Origin: CAYVLA01 sp964549615 [NCBI: uncultured Thermococci archaeon]
Lineage (GTDB): Archaea; CAYQAE01; CAYVLA01
Direction: 5' to 3'
DNA length: 64,000 bases
Assembly (NCBI GenBank): GCA_964549615.1
Contig: CAZJVP010000101.1
Span: forward strand, 36,168-100,167
A program made the translations under genes and the position numbers. A model generated the notes under the pieces. That model was given only the letters and a program-made list of their open reading frames with translations, made no database searches and had not been told where the DNA came from. How positions within the stretch are numbered: position 1 is the stretch's first letter; each line of letters begins with the position of its first letter. This document shows, in pieces, positions 16,820-24,848 of the stretch.

Positions 16820-17758
16820 TTATCCTCCGGCCCTGGCAAATCTTCGTGCCACATCCGCGATGGCGAGTCCCTGAACCGTTATCTTTGAGGGGTCTGCCCA
16901 ACCGAATCCATTCTTCTCCGCAAGGGCGATGTGTTCGACCTCGCCGTATCGGAAGCCCATGAGCCTGCTGCAGACCGAGTCGACGGCGACAAAATCATCC
17001 CCTGCCACAAGTACGTTGGCACCCACGGCTTTGCCGTAGATCTCATGGCCCTCCATAGCCACGATCCCGTCGACTATGTTCAAGTCCGGCTTCACGATCT
17101 TCAGAAGATCGATTATCTTGGTGTTGAAGTCTGCATGCATGAAGCTTTTCTCGCCCGCGATGCACCCCATCATGTTCTTGGCGCAGAGCGTGACCTTGCT
17201 CTCCCCCTGGTGGATCTTCAGCACAGGCATGTTGAGGATGAGGTCCGAGTCAAGGACCGTCCTCGCTATCTGGAACGCCTCAACCGCCAAAGGCTCGGGG
17301 ACCTCGACGCGCACGCATTCGTCGTCCCAGAAATCCACGATCCTGATCCCCAGCCCATCGGCCATCCTTCGGAACCCCAGATCCTCGAAGGCCGCCGCAA
17401 CCCTGGTTGCCGAGCTCTCCCCGATCACGACCTCCCTAGCTCCCGAGTTGATCAGATACCTTGCGGCGTCGAATACCAGTCGGGGATGGGTTGTGACGCC
17501 CGTCTCAGCCGGCATGTTGACGGTGAGGTTTGGCTTGATGAGGACTCTCCTGCCCTTTGCCCGGCGGGAGGTGTTCATGAAGTCGAGGCACCTCTTCACG
17601 TCGCCCGGTCCGGGGCGGAGCACCATTACGCTTGGCACGGATCGGTCGTCGGCCGCCGGCGGAAATAGGTTTCCCTCACAGTGCTTGCGCCTGCTGTGCC
17701 TGCCCAAGAGATGGCCAAGCTTGGCGGCCGTGAGGGTGCACAAGAATGAGGTTACCAT
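16820..17758 (-). CDS. DUF362-domain protein
   Basis: 312 residues. The DUF362 pattern is clear: VLIKPNLTVNMPAETGVTTHP at about 72-92, then REVVIGESSA, ILNMPVLKIHQGESKVTLCAKNMMG, and NIVDGIVAMEGHE. No 4Fe-4S cysteine motif is seen at either end, unlike many DUF362 proteins. The biochemical role of the family is not settled. ATG 17758 is supported by a TATA-like box 27-28 bases upstream, although residues 1-44 are atypical and Met 45 is an alternative. It is divergently transcribed from the propeller-hydrolase-isomerase operon. Confidence 0.85.
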   Translation of the reverse strand: MVTSFLCTLTAAKLGHLLGRHSRRKHCEGNLFPPAADDRSVPSVMVLRPGPGDVKRCLDFMNTSRRAKGRRVLIKPNLTVNMPAETGVTTHPRLVFDAARYLINSGAREVVIGESSATRVAAAFEDLGFRRMADGLGIRIVDFWDDECVRVEVPEPLAVEAFQIARTVLDSDLILNMPVLKIHQGESKVTLCAKNMMGCIAGEKSFMHADFNTKIIDLLKIVKPDLNIVDGIVAMEGHEIYGKAVGANVLVAGDDFVAVDSVCSRLMGFRYGEVEHIALAEKNGFGWADPSKITVQGLAIADVARRFARAGG

Positions 17759-17763
17759 TAATA
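17758..17763 (+). promoter_or_regulatory. TATA box of the propeller-hydrolase-isomerase operon
   Basis: TTAATA is centred about 26-27 bases before ATG 17787. It shares its first base with the start codon of the divergent DUF362 gene. Confidence 0.6.
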
Positions 17764-17782
17764 GTCGGTTTGTCTCGCGCCG

Positions 17783-17788
17783 TTATAT
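17783..17788 (-). promoter_or_regulatory. TATA box of the DUF362 gene
   Basis: On the minus strand ATATAA is centred about 27-28 bases before ATG 17758. It overlaps the first two bases of the start codon of the divergent gene at 17787. Confidence 0.6.
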
Positions 17789-18896
17789 GAGACCCCGTCT
17801 ATCCGTAGACGTCATCAAGATGCCGGTCCCCGGGGCGCTGGAGGTGGTGTCGCTCGCCGCTGCTGAGACCGGCGTGATATACGGTGGAGTGACTGGGGCA
17901 AAGGGGCACCTCTTCTTCGAGTACGATCCCGACACGGGCCGTGCCAGGGACCTTGGCCACTTGGTCCGGTCGGGAACCCAGATCGTGAGGCGGGATGGCA
18001 GGAAGGTGGAGCAGAAGATTCACAAGTCTCTTTCTGCCCTTCCCGACGGACGCATCGTCGGAGCCACCGGCCAGAACATCGTCGTCATGGATCCCGACTA
18101 CAGGATGGAGGACGATGAAGGCGGCCACGTTTTCGTCTACGATCCCGATTCAGGGTCGTGTTCCGATCTTGCCGTCCCCGTGCCGCACGAATGGATCATC
18201 AACTGCACGGTCTCCCCCGATCTGAGGTACGCCTATGGGATGACCTATCCTCTGAATCACATCTTCCAGGTCGACCTGAAGTCCGGGCAGGCAAGGATAC
18301 TGGGTGAGGTGCATGGCCAGACGACCGCGGACAGCGCGTGCAGCCATGAATGCATCTGCGATATGGATGGCAATCTCTACGGTTCCTGTTGGCGTGGCCA
18401 GATATTCCGCTACGACGTTGGAGAGGACAGGCTCATCGAGACAGACCTCAGCCTCCCAGGCGGCGACCTGCGCATCGACTCCCTTGCCTTGGAAAGGTCC
18501 AGCGGCATGATATACGGAGGAACCTGGGAGGGAGGACACCTCTTCCGGCTTGATCCAGATGCGATGACGATCGAGACGATCGGGACTCCCCATCCCGGCC
18601 CGAGGCTGCCCGCCCTGAAGTTCTCAAGGGAAGGGATCCTCTTTGGCTCGGCGGGCGGCGGCTTCCAGTACAAGACGAGGTCGGCCTTCCTCTTCAGCTA
18701 CGACCCCTCATCTGAAGAACTCGCCGAGATCGGCGATATCGTTGCGCAGGAAAGCGGGATACGTGGGCAACGGATGCACACCATGGCGATCGGCAGGGAT
18801 GGTAGGATCTACCTGGGAGAGACCGGGATGATGACGGGTGAGGCCGGCGAGGTTGGGGTTAACCCGTACGTGTTCGTCTGCCGCCTTGAGGATTGA
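17787..18896 (+). CDS. Cytosolic beta-propeller protein
   Basis: 369 residues, no signal peptide. Repeating motifs such as GVIYGGVTGAKGHLFFEYDPD, GGHVFVYDPDSG, GMIYGGTWEGGHLFRLDPD and SAFLFSYDPSSEELAEIG indicate a propeller of about six or seven blades, each with an aromatic 'F.YDP' strand. This resembles sugar-lactonase or oligogalacturonate-lyase-like propellers, but catalytic residues cannot be assigned. ATG 17787 is set by the TATA-like box 26 bases upstream; the upstream open frame is antisense to the DUF362 gene. The next gene begins with TTG overlapping this stop, so the pair is coupled. Confidence 0.8.
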   Translation: MRPRLSVDVIKMPVPGALEVVSLAAAETGVIYGGVTGAKGHLFFEYDPDTGRARDLGHLVRSGTQIVRRDGRKVEQKIHKSLSALPDGRIVGATGQNIVVMDPDYRMEDDEGGHVFVYDPDSGSCSDLAVPVPHEWIINCTVSPDLRYAYGMTYPLNHIFQVDLKSGQARILGEVHGQTTADSACSHECICDMDGNLYGSCWRGQIFRYDVGEDRLIETDLSLPGGDLRIDSLALERSSGMIYGGTWEGGHLFRLDPDAMTIETIGTPHPGPRLPALKFSREGILFGSAGGGFQYKTRSAFLFSYDPSSEELAEIGDIVAQESGIRGQRMHTMAIGRDGRIYLGETGMMTGEAGEVGVNPYVFVCRLED

Positions 18897-20968
18897 GCAG
18901 TTCGGGTGGTGTTGCCATCACCGCGCCTCGCGTGCTGCCTCGGGTTTGGGTTTCGCCTGTGAACCCTGAGGACTATCCAGGATTCGGCGAAAGGAAGACC
19001 AAGCCCGTGACCCGGAAGGACCTGGACCACCAGTTCCACACAACCGCCCTTCGGTACTTCTCGTACGACCGCCCGCCATCCCAACCGCCCCACAGCTACA
19101 GGTTGGTCGGCGTCCGCGAGACCTTGGATCTTTATACGAAGATCTACGATTTTGGGCGAGTGGTCTGGCCCATGTGGCCTTTTCTCTTCGCGCAGAACTG
19201 GAAGGAGGCGATAGACGAACTCGCGGCCCGCAAGCTCTACCTCTTCGACATCTGGGCATACTGTCCATCCGGACCGTTCGAGCGGTTTGAATGGTCGGAG
19301 TACCGTGTGACGGACGAGATGCACCGCTACATCCTGGACAAGCTCGGCCCACGCTTCCTCGGGTACGACAACGGCGAGCAGGACGGCCGTTACATCGGCG
19401 GCTACGCAAGACTCGTCTGCCCCGCGCCCGCGACCCGCAGGCAGGCCCATGACGCGTTCTTCCAGTACTTCCGCCAGCTAGGCCGGGATCTACAGAACTA
19501 TCTCGTGGCCCTGAACAGCCTAACCTTTCCGCACTACTTCGCCGCGATGGGCAACCACCGGCTACTGGGCGCCGAGACCGCGCAAGGCTTGCCCAGCGTC
19601 CCGATGTGGTATGCGTTCATCCGCGGCGCGGGCAAGCAGTACGGCCTGCTCTGGTACGGCAACTCCAGCGTTTTCAACAGGTGGGGTTGGAAGTCGTTGG
19701 ACGACCCCAGCGCCGAGGACAGGCGCGTCGGCGGGTATCTGTGCGGCCCCACGGCCGGAACCAGCATGAGCCTGCTCCGGCGGCTGTGGTACGTCTTGGT
19801 CATGTACGGAAGCGTCATGATGAGCTTTGAGACCGGCCACCTGGGCACGAGGAAGATGGAGCGCATCGTGAACGGCGCAAGGCTTGAGGTCCCCGAACTG
19901 ACCGAGATTGGACGCGAACAGCTCAAGGGCAAGAAGTGGTGTGAGGACCACCCTGATAGGGGCGAGCTCCACACGCCGGTGGCGCTGACCTGGGACTACT
20001 ACTCGGGTTGGGCCCCGCCTCGCCACCTGTACACCAGTGACACCTACCTAGTCTGGGGAAACATGCCCTATGAGAAGGGCGACCACCAGATCGACCTCGT
20101 CTTTCGGGAGCTGTACCCCGGCTACGAGGATGCAAGCTTCTACCACAGCGAGCGCGGCTTTCTGACGCCCACCCCTTGCGGCGATATCTTCGACGTCATA
20201 TTGTCCAATGCCTCGATCGATGTCCTGAATCGTTACGAGTGCGTCTTGGTCCTCGGTGAGACGCGGATCGAGGGTGATCTTCTGGCAAAGCTTTCCCGCT
20301 TCGTGGCGATGGGCGGACATCTGGTCGCTTGCGCGAACCAGATTTCGGAGGATGCCGAGGAGCTCTTCGGGGTCAGGGTCGGCCCGACGGAGGAGGCGTA
20401 CCATGCGATCATCCCGGGGCAGGCACAGCCGATCAACGAGGCCATGTTCAGAATGCATCGCCTAAGCCTTGACTCGGATGTTGCCGTCCTCGCAAGGACC
20501 AGGCAGGGCCTCCCCCTTGCCGCAGAAAAAGACCACCCGGATGGCGGCTCGACCCTCCTCTTTGCCTCGGAGTTCTTCTTGACCAACCCCTTGATCGATC
20601 GAGGCAGAATCCGGAACGACCTGGACCAACCACTCCCGTCCCCCTACGCGATCCTTGAGCATGCGAAGGCGGTGCTGCTTCCCTTCCTGCGCTCGTTTGG
20701 CCTCGTGACGATAGAGGGAAAGCCCATCCAGTATCTCGTCAACGTCACATCCCGCACGGACCGGCTGGTCGTCACGCTCTGCAACAACGCGCCTGAAGCG
20801 TGGGAAGGGGCGATTCGACCCCGGCGGGAGCGGATCGTGAAGGCCGTGAACTGGATGACCGACCGGGAGATTGCGGCAGGGGAAGCGGTCCGCACTGAGG
20901 TTCCGCCGCTCGATGTCGTGGTCTTGGAGCTTCTGCTTTCGGGTCCCGTCTTCGAGGTGAAGGGATGA
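18893..20968 (+). CDS. Glycoside-hydrolase-like TIM-barrel protein with GATase-like domain
   Basis: 691 residues without a signal peptide. The first 400 or so residues look like a (beta/alpha)8 hydrolase barrel rich in aromatic residues (MWPFLFAQNW, RFLGYDNGEQDGRYIGGY, GAGKQYGLLWYGN). Residues about 430-600 resemble the Rossmann-like middle domain of A-type beta-galactosidases (YECVLVLGETRIEGDLLAKL, then MGGHLVACANQ), and a beta-rich C-terminal domain follows. I cannot assign a numbered GH family. The start is a TTG inside TTGA overlapping the upstream stop; the downstream isomerase overlaps by ATGA, giving a three-gene operon that probably handles one sugar. Confidence 0.72.
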   Translation: MSSSGGVAITAPRVLPRVWVSPVNPEDYPGFGERKTKPVTRKDLDHQFHTTALRYFSYDRPPSQPPHSYRLVGVRETLDLYTKIYDFGRVVWPMWPFLFAQNWKEAIDELAARKLYLFDIWAYCPSGPFERFEWSEYRVTDEMHRYILDKLGPRFLGYDNGEQDGRYIGGYARLVCPAPATRRQAHDAFFQYFRQLGRDLQNYLVALNSLTFPHYFAAMGNHRLLGAETAQGLPSVPMWYAFIRGAGKQYGLLWYGNSSVFNRWGWKSLDDPSAEDRRVGGYLCGPTAGTSMSLLRRLWYVLVMYGSVMMSFETGHLGTRKMERIVNGARLEVPELTEIGREQLKGKKWCEDHPDRGELHTPVALTWDYYSGWAPPRHLYTSDTYLVWGNMPYEKGDHQIDLVFRELYPGYEDASFYHSERGFLTPTPCGDIFDVILSNASIDVLNRYECVLVLGETRIEGDLLAKLSRFVAMGGHLVACANQISEDAEELFGVRVGPTEEAYHAIIPGQAQPINEAMFRMHRLSLDSDVAVLARTRQGLPLAAEKDHPDGGSTLLFASEFFLTNPLIDRGRIRNDLDQPLPSPYAILEHAKAVLLPFLRSFGLVTIEGKPIQYLVNVTSRTDRLVVTLCNNAPEAWEGAIRPRRERIVKAVNWMTDREIAAGEAVRTEVPPLDVVVLELLLSGPVFEVKG

Positions 20969-21753
20969 TGGACTACCCCCCGGCAATCAACCCGGCATAC
21001 CTGACCGGCTCGCTCGACTGCTGGCATCTTGCCGAGCTTTCGGCAATGGGGTACCGTGGGCTGGAGGTCACCCCTGCTTGTATCCGCACTGAGCCGAGTT
21101 GGGAACGAGAGGCCGAAGAGGCGGGAATGGAAGTTGTGTGCGTCAACGCGATCCCCGAGCTGACGCCCTATCTTACGGGAAGCCTCTCCGACGCGGTCGA
21201 GTGGCGCAGACGGGATACCCTGGAGAGGCTGGGCCGCGTCGTCGACTGGATGGATCGACGGGGGATACGGTACATGGTCGTCGCACCCAGCCGCCTTGCG
21301 GAGAACTATCAGTCAGTGAATGAGGCAGGGGCGCTGCTCGTGTCAAGCCTCCGAGAGCTGGCCTCCTTCGGGAACGCCAACATCCTGGTAGAGTCGGCGC
21401 CTTTTCGCCTCTTTGCGTCGTCAAAGGATATCGTTCGCATCGTTTCGGAGGTGGACATGTCCAATGTGGGAGCCGCGTTGGACGTCGGCCATGCGCTGAT
21501 CCAGGGGGAGAACCCTTCGGAGTCAGCAGCGGTCCTCGGCGGCATCCTGAAGTATGTTCAGGTTCATGATGCGGATCTACGTCCCGGGTTCCCCAAGCTT
21601 GATGCGCATCTCCCGCTGGGGAAAGGTTCCGCGAAGGCGGAAGATCTCCGTCCGGTCATCGGCAGGACCCCATGGGCAATCAACATCGCGGCCCCGACCG
21701 ATCCGGTCCGGGCGGCAGGGTCAGCACTGCAATGGCTTCGGTGGCATGACTAG
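20965..21753 (+). CDS. Sugar isomerase/epimerase-like TIM-barrel (AP endonuclease 2 family)
   Basis: 262 residues of the xylose-isomerase-like TIM-barrel superfamily. Metal-ligand strands are visible: a Glu in NILVESAPF (about residue 136), an Asp/His in GAALDVGHAL (about 170) and HDAD in YVQVHDADL (about 200). Members isomerise or epimerise sugars and sugar acids. The ATG overlaps the stop of the hydrolase-like gene by four bases, so the enzyme likely acts on the product of that hydrolase. It is somewhat shorter than typical but complete. Confidence 0.83.
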   Translation: MMDYPPAINPAYLTGSLDCWHLAELSAMGYRGLEVTPACIRTEPSWEREAEEAGMEVVCVNAIPELTPYLTGSLSDAVEWRRRDTLERLGRVVDWMDRRGIRYMVVAPSRLAENYQSVNEAGALLVSSLRELASFGNANILVESAPFRLFASSKDIVRIVSEVDMSNVGAALDVGHALIQGENPSESAAVLGGILKYVQVHDADLRPGFPKLDAHLPLGKGSAKAEDLRPVIGRTPWAINIAAPTDPVRAAGSALQWLRWHD

Positions 21754-21827
21754 GTGGAAAGCAGCTTTCGGCAGCATCTTGCCAAGGGCAAGATCAGTTG
21801 CCTTCTCCTGCCCTCGAGCGCCAGCCG

Positions 21828-23087
21828 TTAGTCGCGCTCCACCAGCTTTGTCGTTGCGACCTCCCTGTAAAGCTTCCTCTTGACCATCAGGGTCCAGAGG
21901 ACGAAGCCCACCGCCATGCTCGTGCCGGAAACCACCAACCATTCCACCGCGAATATCCAAAGAAGTGCCCTATCCTTTGCGTCGATGGCTTGCTTGGTTA
22001 GGAGGTCCAGCTCGCTTATCAGCTGTTCTAGTCGATTGCGGCATCCGTCCAGATCCTGGACCAAATACTCACTATCGGCGATCTCCTTTCCTTCCACAAC
22101 CTTGGAGAAGCGGAGTTCCACCTGTCTGAGGTTTGCCCCAAACCTGTCCGCGAACTCCATGGTCGATGTGAGATAGCCGCGCCTGTAGTCGAATGCGCCA
22201 AACAGGGTGCGGATCGAATGAACCAGCTCGAGATCCTCCGGTATGTCGACGCGGGCGACTAGGTAGATCAGATGGGATAGCACGTCGACGTGCCACTTCC
22301 ACCGGTAGAATTCAGGGGCTCCCGGGATGTCGCCGACGGGCGAATCGGGGATCCCGTGCCATTTGAAGACGAAAGCCATGGACCTGCCCGCGCCGAAATC
22401 CCAGTAGACGATGACGGGCTTGTTGTTGTTCCACGCGAACCCTGGAGACATCCTCGCCAGCACGATGGCTCCCTCCTTCTCGGTAGGCCTGTTATGCGCC
22501 CAGATCCTAGGCATTGTTTCCCATGGTATATTGCGCATGAGCGGATGATCTCGGTTCTCCTCCTCCACGACTATCCAGTATCCGTGCTCCGGATAGAATA
22601 TCTGCTCAACAGAGGTCACCGGCAAAACATCGCCGATGGGGAAGAGGTACCAGGACGTGTGCCTGCCGCTCGTGGCAAAGCTCGAGGAATCATCGGCCAT
22701 CAGGAAGCCCAGGCCCTCCTCCTCCACGGTGGTCTTCATCCAGTGATGGAAATGCTCGGGCAGGTGGGCGGCGTCCATCCCGTCCTCGACGATGACGTCG
22801 AAATCTTGGCGCAGCCTGTCCTCGGTCCTTGGAAGGTAGAGCCGGAGCATCCGGAAGGCCTCCTCGCCCATAGACCATGCATGGCTAGGAACCGGGTACC
22901 AGTCTATGCGGGGGTCGTTGACCCAAACGGTCGCGGGATGGTTGGGACGCACCCATGCCTTGCCTATGTGCAGGAGCCGTATGACCCCTCTCTGATCCGT
23001 CCTCGCCGTGGGCTCCATTGGCAGCGCGGTGCCGGATAAGACCTGGATCCATGCGAGGAAGAGGCAAAGGGCGCACCAGCCACGCAT
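21828..23087 (-). CDS. Envelope GATase-like protein, paralog 2 of 5
   Basis: 419 residues from ATG 23087. Signal peptide at about 1-24 (CALCLFLAWIQVLSG), ectodomain from GVIRLLHIGKAW, RLYLPRTEDRLRQDFDVIV, and a family-typical YWDFGAGRSMAFVFKW strand. The helical segment FDYRRGYLTSTMEFADRFGAN leads to the cassette KDRALLWIFAVEWLVVSGTS and the tail LMVKRKLYREVATTK. The start is supported by a TTATAT box at 23113-23118, 28 bases upstream; an open frame extends to 23198 but crosses that promoter. A xylanase gene lies just upstream on the same strand. Function unknown; see paralog 1. Confidence 0.8.
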   Translation of the reverse strand: MRGWCALCLFLAWIQVLSGTALPMEPTARTDQRGVIRLLHIGKAWVRPNHPATVWVNDPRIDWYPVPSHAWSMGEEAFRMLRLYLPRTEDRLRQDFDVIVEDGMDAAHLPEHFHHWMKTTVEEEGLGFLMADDSSSFATSGRHTSWYLFPIGDVLPVTSVEQIFYPEHGYWIVVEEENRDHPLMRNIPWETMPRIWAHNRPTEKEGAIVLARMSPGFAWNNNKPVIVYWDFGAGRSMAFVFKWHGIPDSPVGDIPGAPEFYRWKWHVDVLSHLIYLVARVDIPEDLELVHSIRTLFGAFDYRRGYLTSTMEFADRFGANLRQVELRFSKVVEGKEIADSEYLVQDLDGCRNRLEQLISELDLLTKQAIDAKDRALLWIFAVEWLVVSGTSMAVGFVLWTLMVKRKLYREVATTKLVERD

Positions 23088-23112
23088 GCCATGGCAAAGC
23101 GTTTCTAACCCC

Positions 23113-23118
23113 TTATAT
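23113..23118 (-). promoter_or_regulatory. TATA box of paralog 2
   Basis: TTATAT (ATATAA on the minus strand) is centred about 28 bases from ATG 23087, with no Shine-Dalgarno site between. Confidence 0.6.
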
Positions 23119-23166
23119 GTTCCGGCCTTCGCGCACCCGAGTCGTGTCCCTGAGCTGGCGGAATCA

Positions 23167-24384
23167 TCACCGCAATCGGATTTCCGCCCGAAGTTCACCC
23201 GGTCCGGGGGCGAGGTGGAATTTGCTCCGGGTTTCGCTGCCCCTAGCTCTGACCGCTATGCGGTAGGTGCCGTGGAATCCCCTGAACCGGAAATTGCCCG
23301 ATGCATCGGTTCTGCCCTTTGCACAGGTCTTCCACCGGCCGTGAATGAGCCGACGAAGGGCGTCGTAGACGGGTTTGGGACTGAGGTCCTCGCGAAGCAT
23401 CCCGCCGCCCTTGAGCCACGAGCCGCGATCACACAGGTCCCACCACGTGATCGCCACGACGGCAGGGTGTGCAAAACAGACGGTGTAGAACTTGACCGCG
23501 TAGTCGGCCTGGGCGGCCTCGTCCCACCTTCCCCTAAGGTGTGATCCGGTTATCAGCTCCCCTCCCGAGGTCGGCGTGAACTCGGTTATGTGAAGATCCT
23601 TGCCCAAGGCTGCATACTGGTCCAGGACGCTCTGCACCTGATCTAGGGGAAAGCGCATCGTCCGCGGCTCGTGAGCCTGTATGCCGATTCCGTCGAAGGG
23701 GACTCCCCTTTGCATGGCCTCCTTGAGCATCTGCAGGAAGGGTGGAAACCCGTTCGCCATAACCTCGAAGTCGTTGACGATGAGATGTGCCTTGGGGTCG
23801 GCCTCCCGCGCCCAGCGATACGGCTCGTCGATCTGAATTCCTCTGCAGTGGGAGGGCTCGTTCACGACCTCCCAGAATCCTATCTTCCCGGCGAACCGCT
23901 TGATGATCTCTGTGACGCGCCTTCTCTGGACATCCTCGGGGGGTTGGCCCGAAGCCCAGGTCGGCCGGCCGGCCTCGTGGTCCCACAGCAGCGGATGGCC
24001 CTTGAGGTGGATGCCGTTTCGCCTGCACCAGGAGACGACCTTGTCGGTGTAGGCATAGTTCGGTTTCCCCTGTTCGGGCTCGTACCACCTCCAGTAGAAG
24101 CCCACCGTCGCGTAGTTGAACAGCTCCTTGAACAGCTTCTTGTAGAGCCGGTTCTCGCGGGTTGTGTTGAACCGATCGAACATGTAGATGTTGCATCCGA
24201 AAAGGAAATCGTGGCTGAGCTGCTCGATGTCTATCGAGGCGTCGGCGACAGGTTGCCCCGTTTCATCCAATACTATCACCGAGGCGTTCCTCTTGCGGTT
24301 CCTCTCGATCGCCCTAGCTGCTCTTCTGAGGATCCGATCCTCGACGTCCTGCGCCCTTCGCGCCGCATCATTGCTCGACCCCAT
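23167..24384 (-). CDS. GH10 endo-beta-1,4-xylanase
   Basis: 405 residues from ATG 24384. GH10 hallmarks are complete: KGHPLLWD, the acid/base Glu in WEVVNEP (about 176) and the nucleophile Glu in LHITEFT (about 268), with ITWWDLCD near the barrel end. A short N-terminal beta domain (VIVLDETGQPVADASIDI) precedes the barrel and a similar one (DASGNFRFRGFHGTYRIAVRA) follows it. GH10 enzymes cleave internal beta-1,4-xylan bonds. There is no signal peptide, so it may act inside on imported oligosaccharides or leave by another route. ATG 24426 would add 14 residues and remains possible. Confidence 0.9.
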   Translation of the reverse strand: MGSSNDAARRAQDVEDRILRRAARAIERNRKRNASVIVLDETGQPVADASIDIEQLSHDFLFGCNIYMFDRFNTTRENRLYKKLFKELFNYATVGFYWRWYEPEQGKPNYAYTDKVVSWCRRNGIHLKGHPLLWDHEAGRPTWASGQPPEDVQRRRVTEIIKRFAGKIGFWEVVNEPSHCRGIQIDEPYRWAREADPKAHLIVNDFEVMANGFPPFLQMLKEAMQRGVPFDGIGIQAHEPRTMRFPLDQVQSVLDQYAALGKDLHITEFTPTSGGELITGSHLRGRWDEAAQADYAVKFYTVCFAHPAVVAITWWDLCDRGSWLKGGGMLREDLSPKPVYDALRRLIHGRWKTCAKGRTDASGNFRFRGFHGTYRIAVRARGSETRSKFHLAPGPGELRAEIRLR

Positions 24385-24426
24385 CGCCAACCACCGCGGT
24401 GCAACCCTTACGCAGAGAAATGCCAT

Positions 24427-24848
24427 TCACTGGCGATTGCTGCCATGTATGGGCCAGAGATAAGTTTACTCCAAGGGGCCGATTAGCAGGAACTGCATCG
24501 ATTGGACTGCACAGCGGTCTAGGTCCAAATACGGCAAGACGGCGGCTGATGTCCAGACACCGAGGGAAGGCACCGGCCTCCCGCCGAATGCGTCAACTGG
24601 CTGACCGCTTCATCTTGGTCCGTTCGGGCTCCGGCTATGGGGGATCGCGGCGTCCCATCGGACGGCAGAACGACAAAAGCACAACCGCTCGAATCCTGTG
24701 GAAGGAGGCCATTGGTGTTGTTATGTGGCCCGTCCCATCCGCCTAAGCCATCCATGGAACCTTTACATATCCTTGGGTCAGCGTCGCGTGATGCTGTCGG
24801 CATGGGAAGACAGGCTCACACGCGTCTTGGTCACGTGGGTGGGTCGGA
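24427..24848. other. Divergent intergenic region
   Basis: About 420 bases between the xylanase and the DUF6259-like gene. A TATA-like AGTAAACTTATC on the minus strand near 24460-24470 may serve the xylanase, and CTTTACATATCC near 24761-24772 the plus-strand gene. No other structure was recognised. Confidence 0.45.

Noticed and set aside
17076-17786. Upstream extension of the propeller gene
   Set aside because: The extension is antisense to the DUF362 gene; the promoter box sets the start at 17787.
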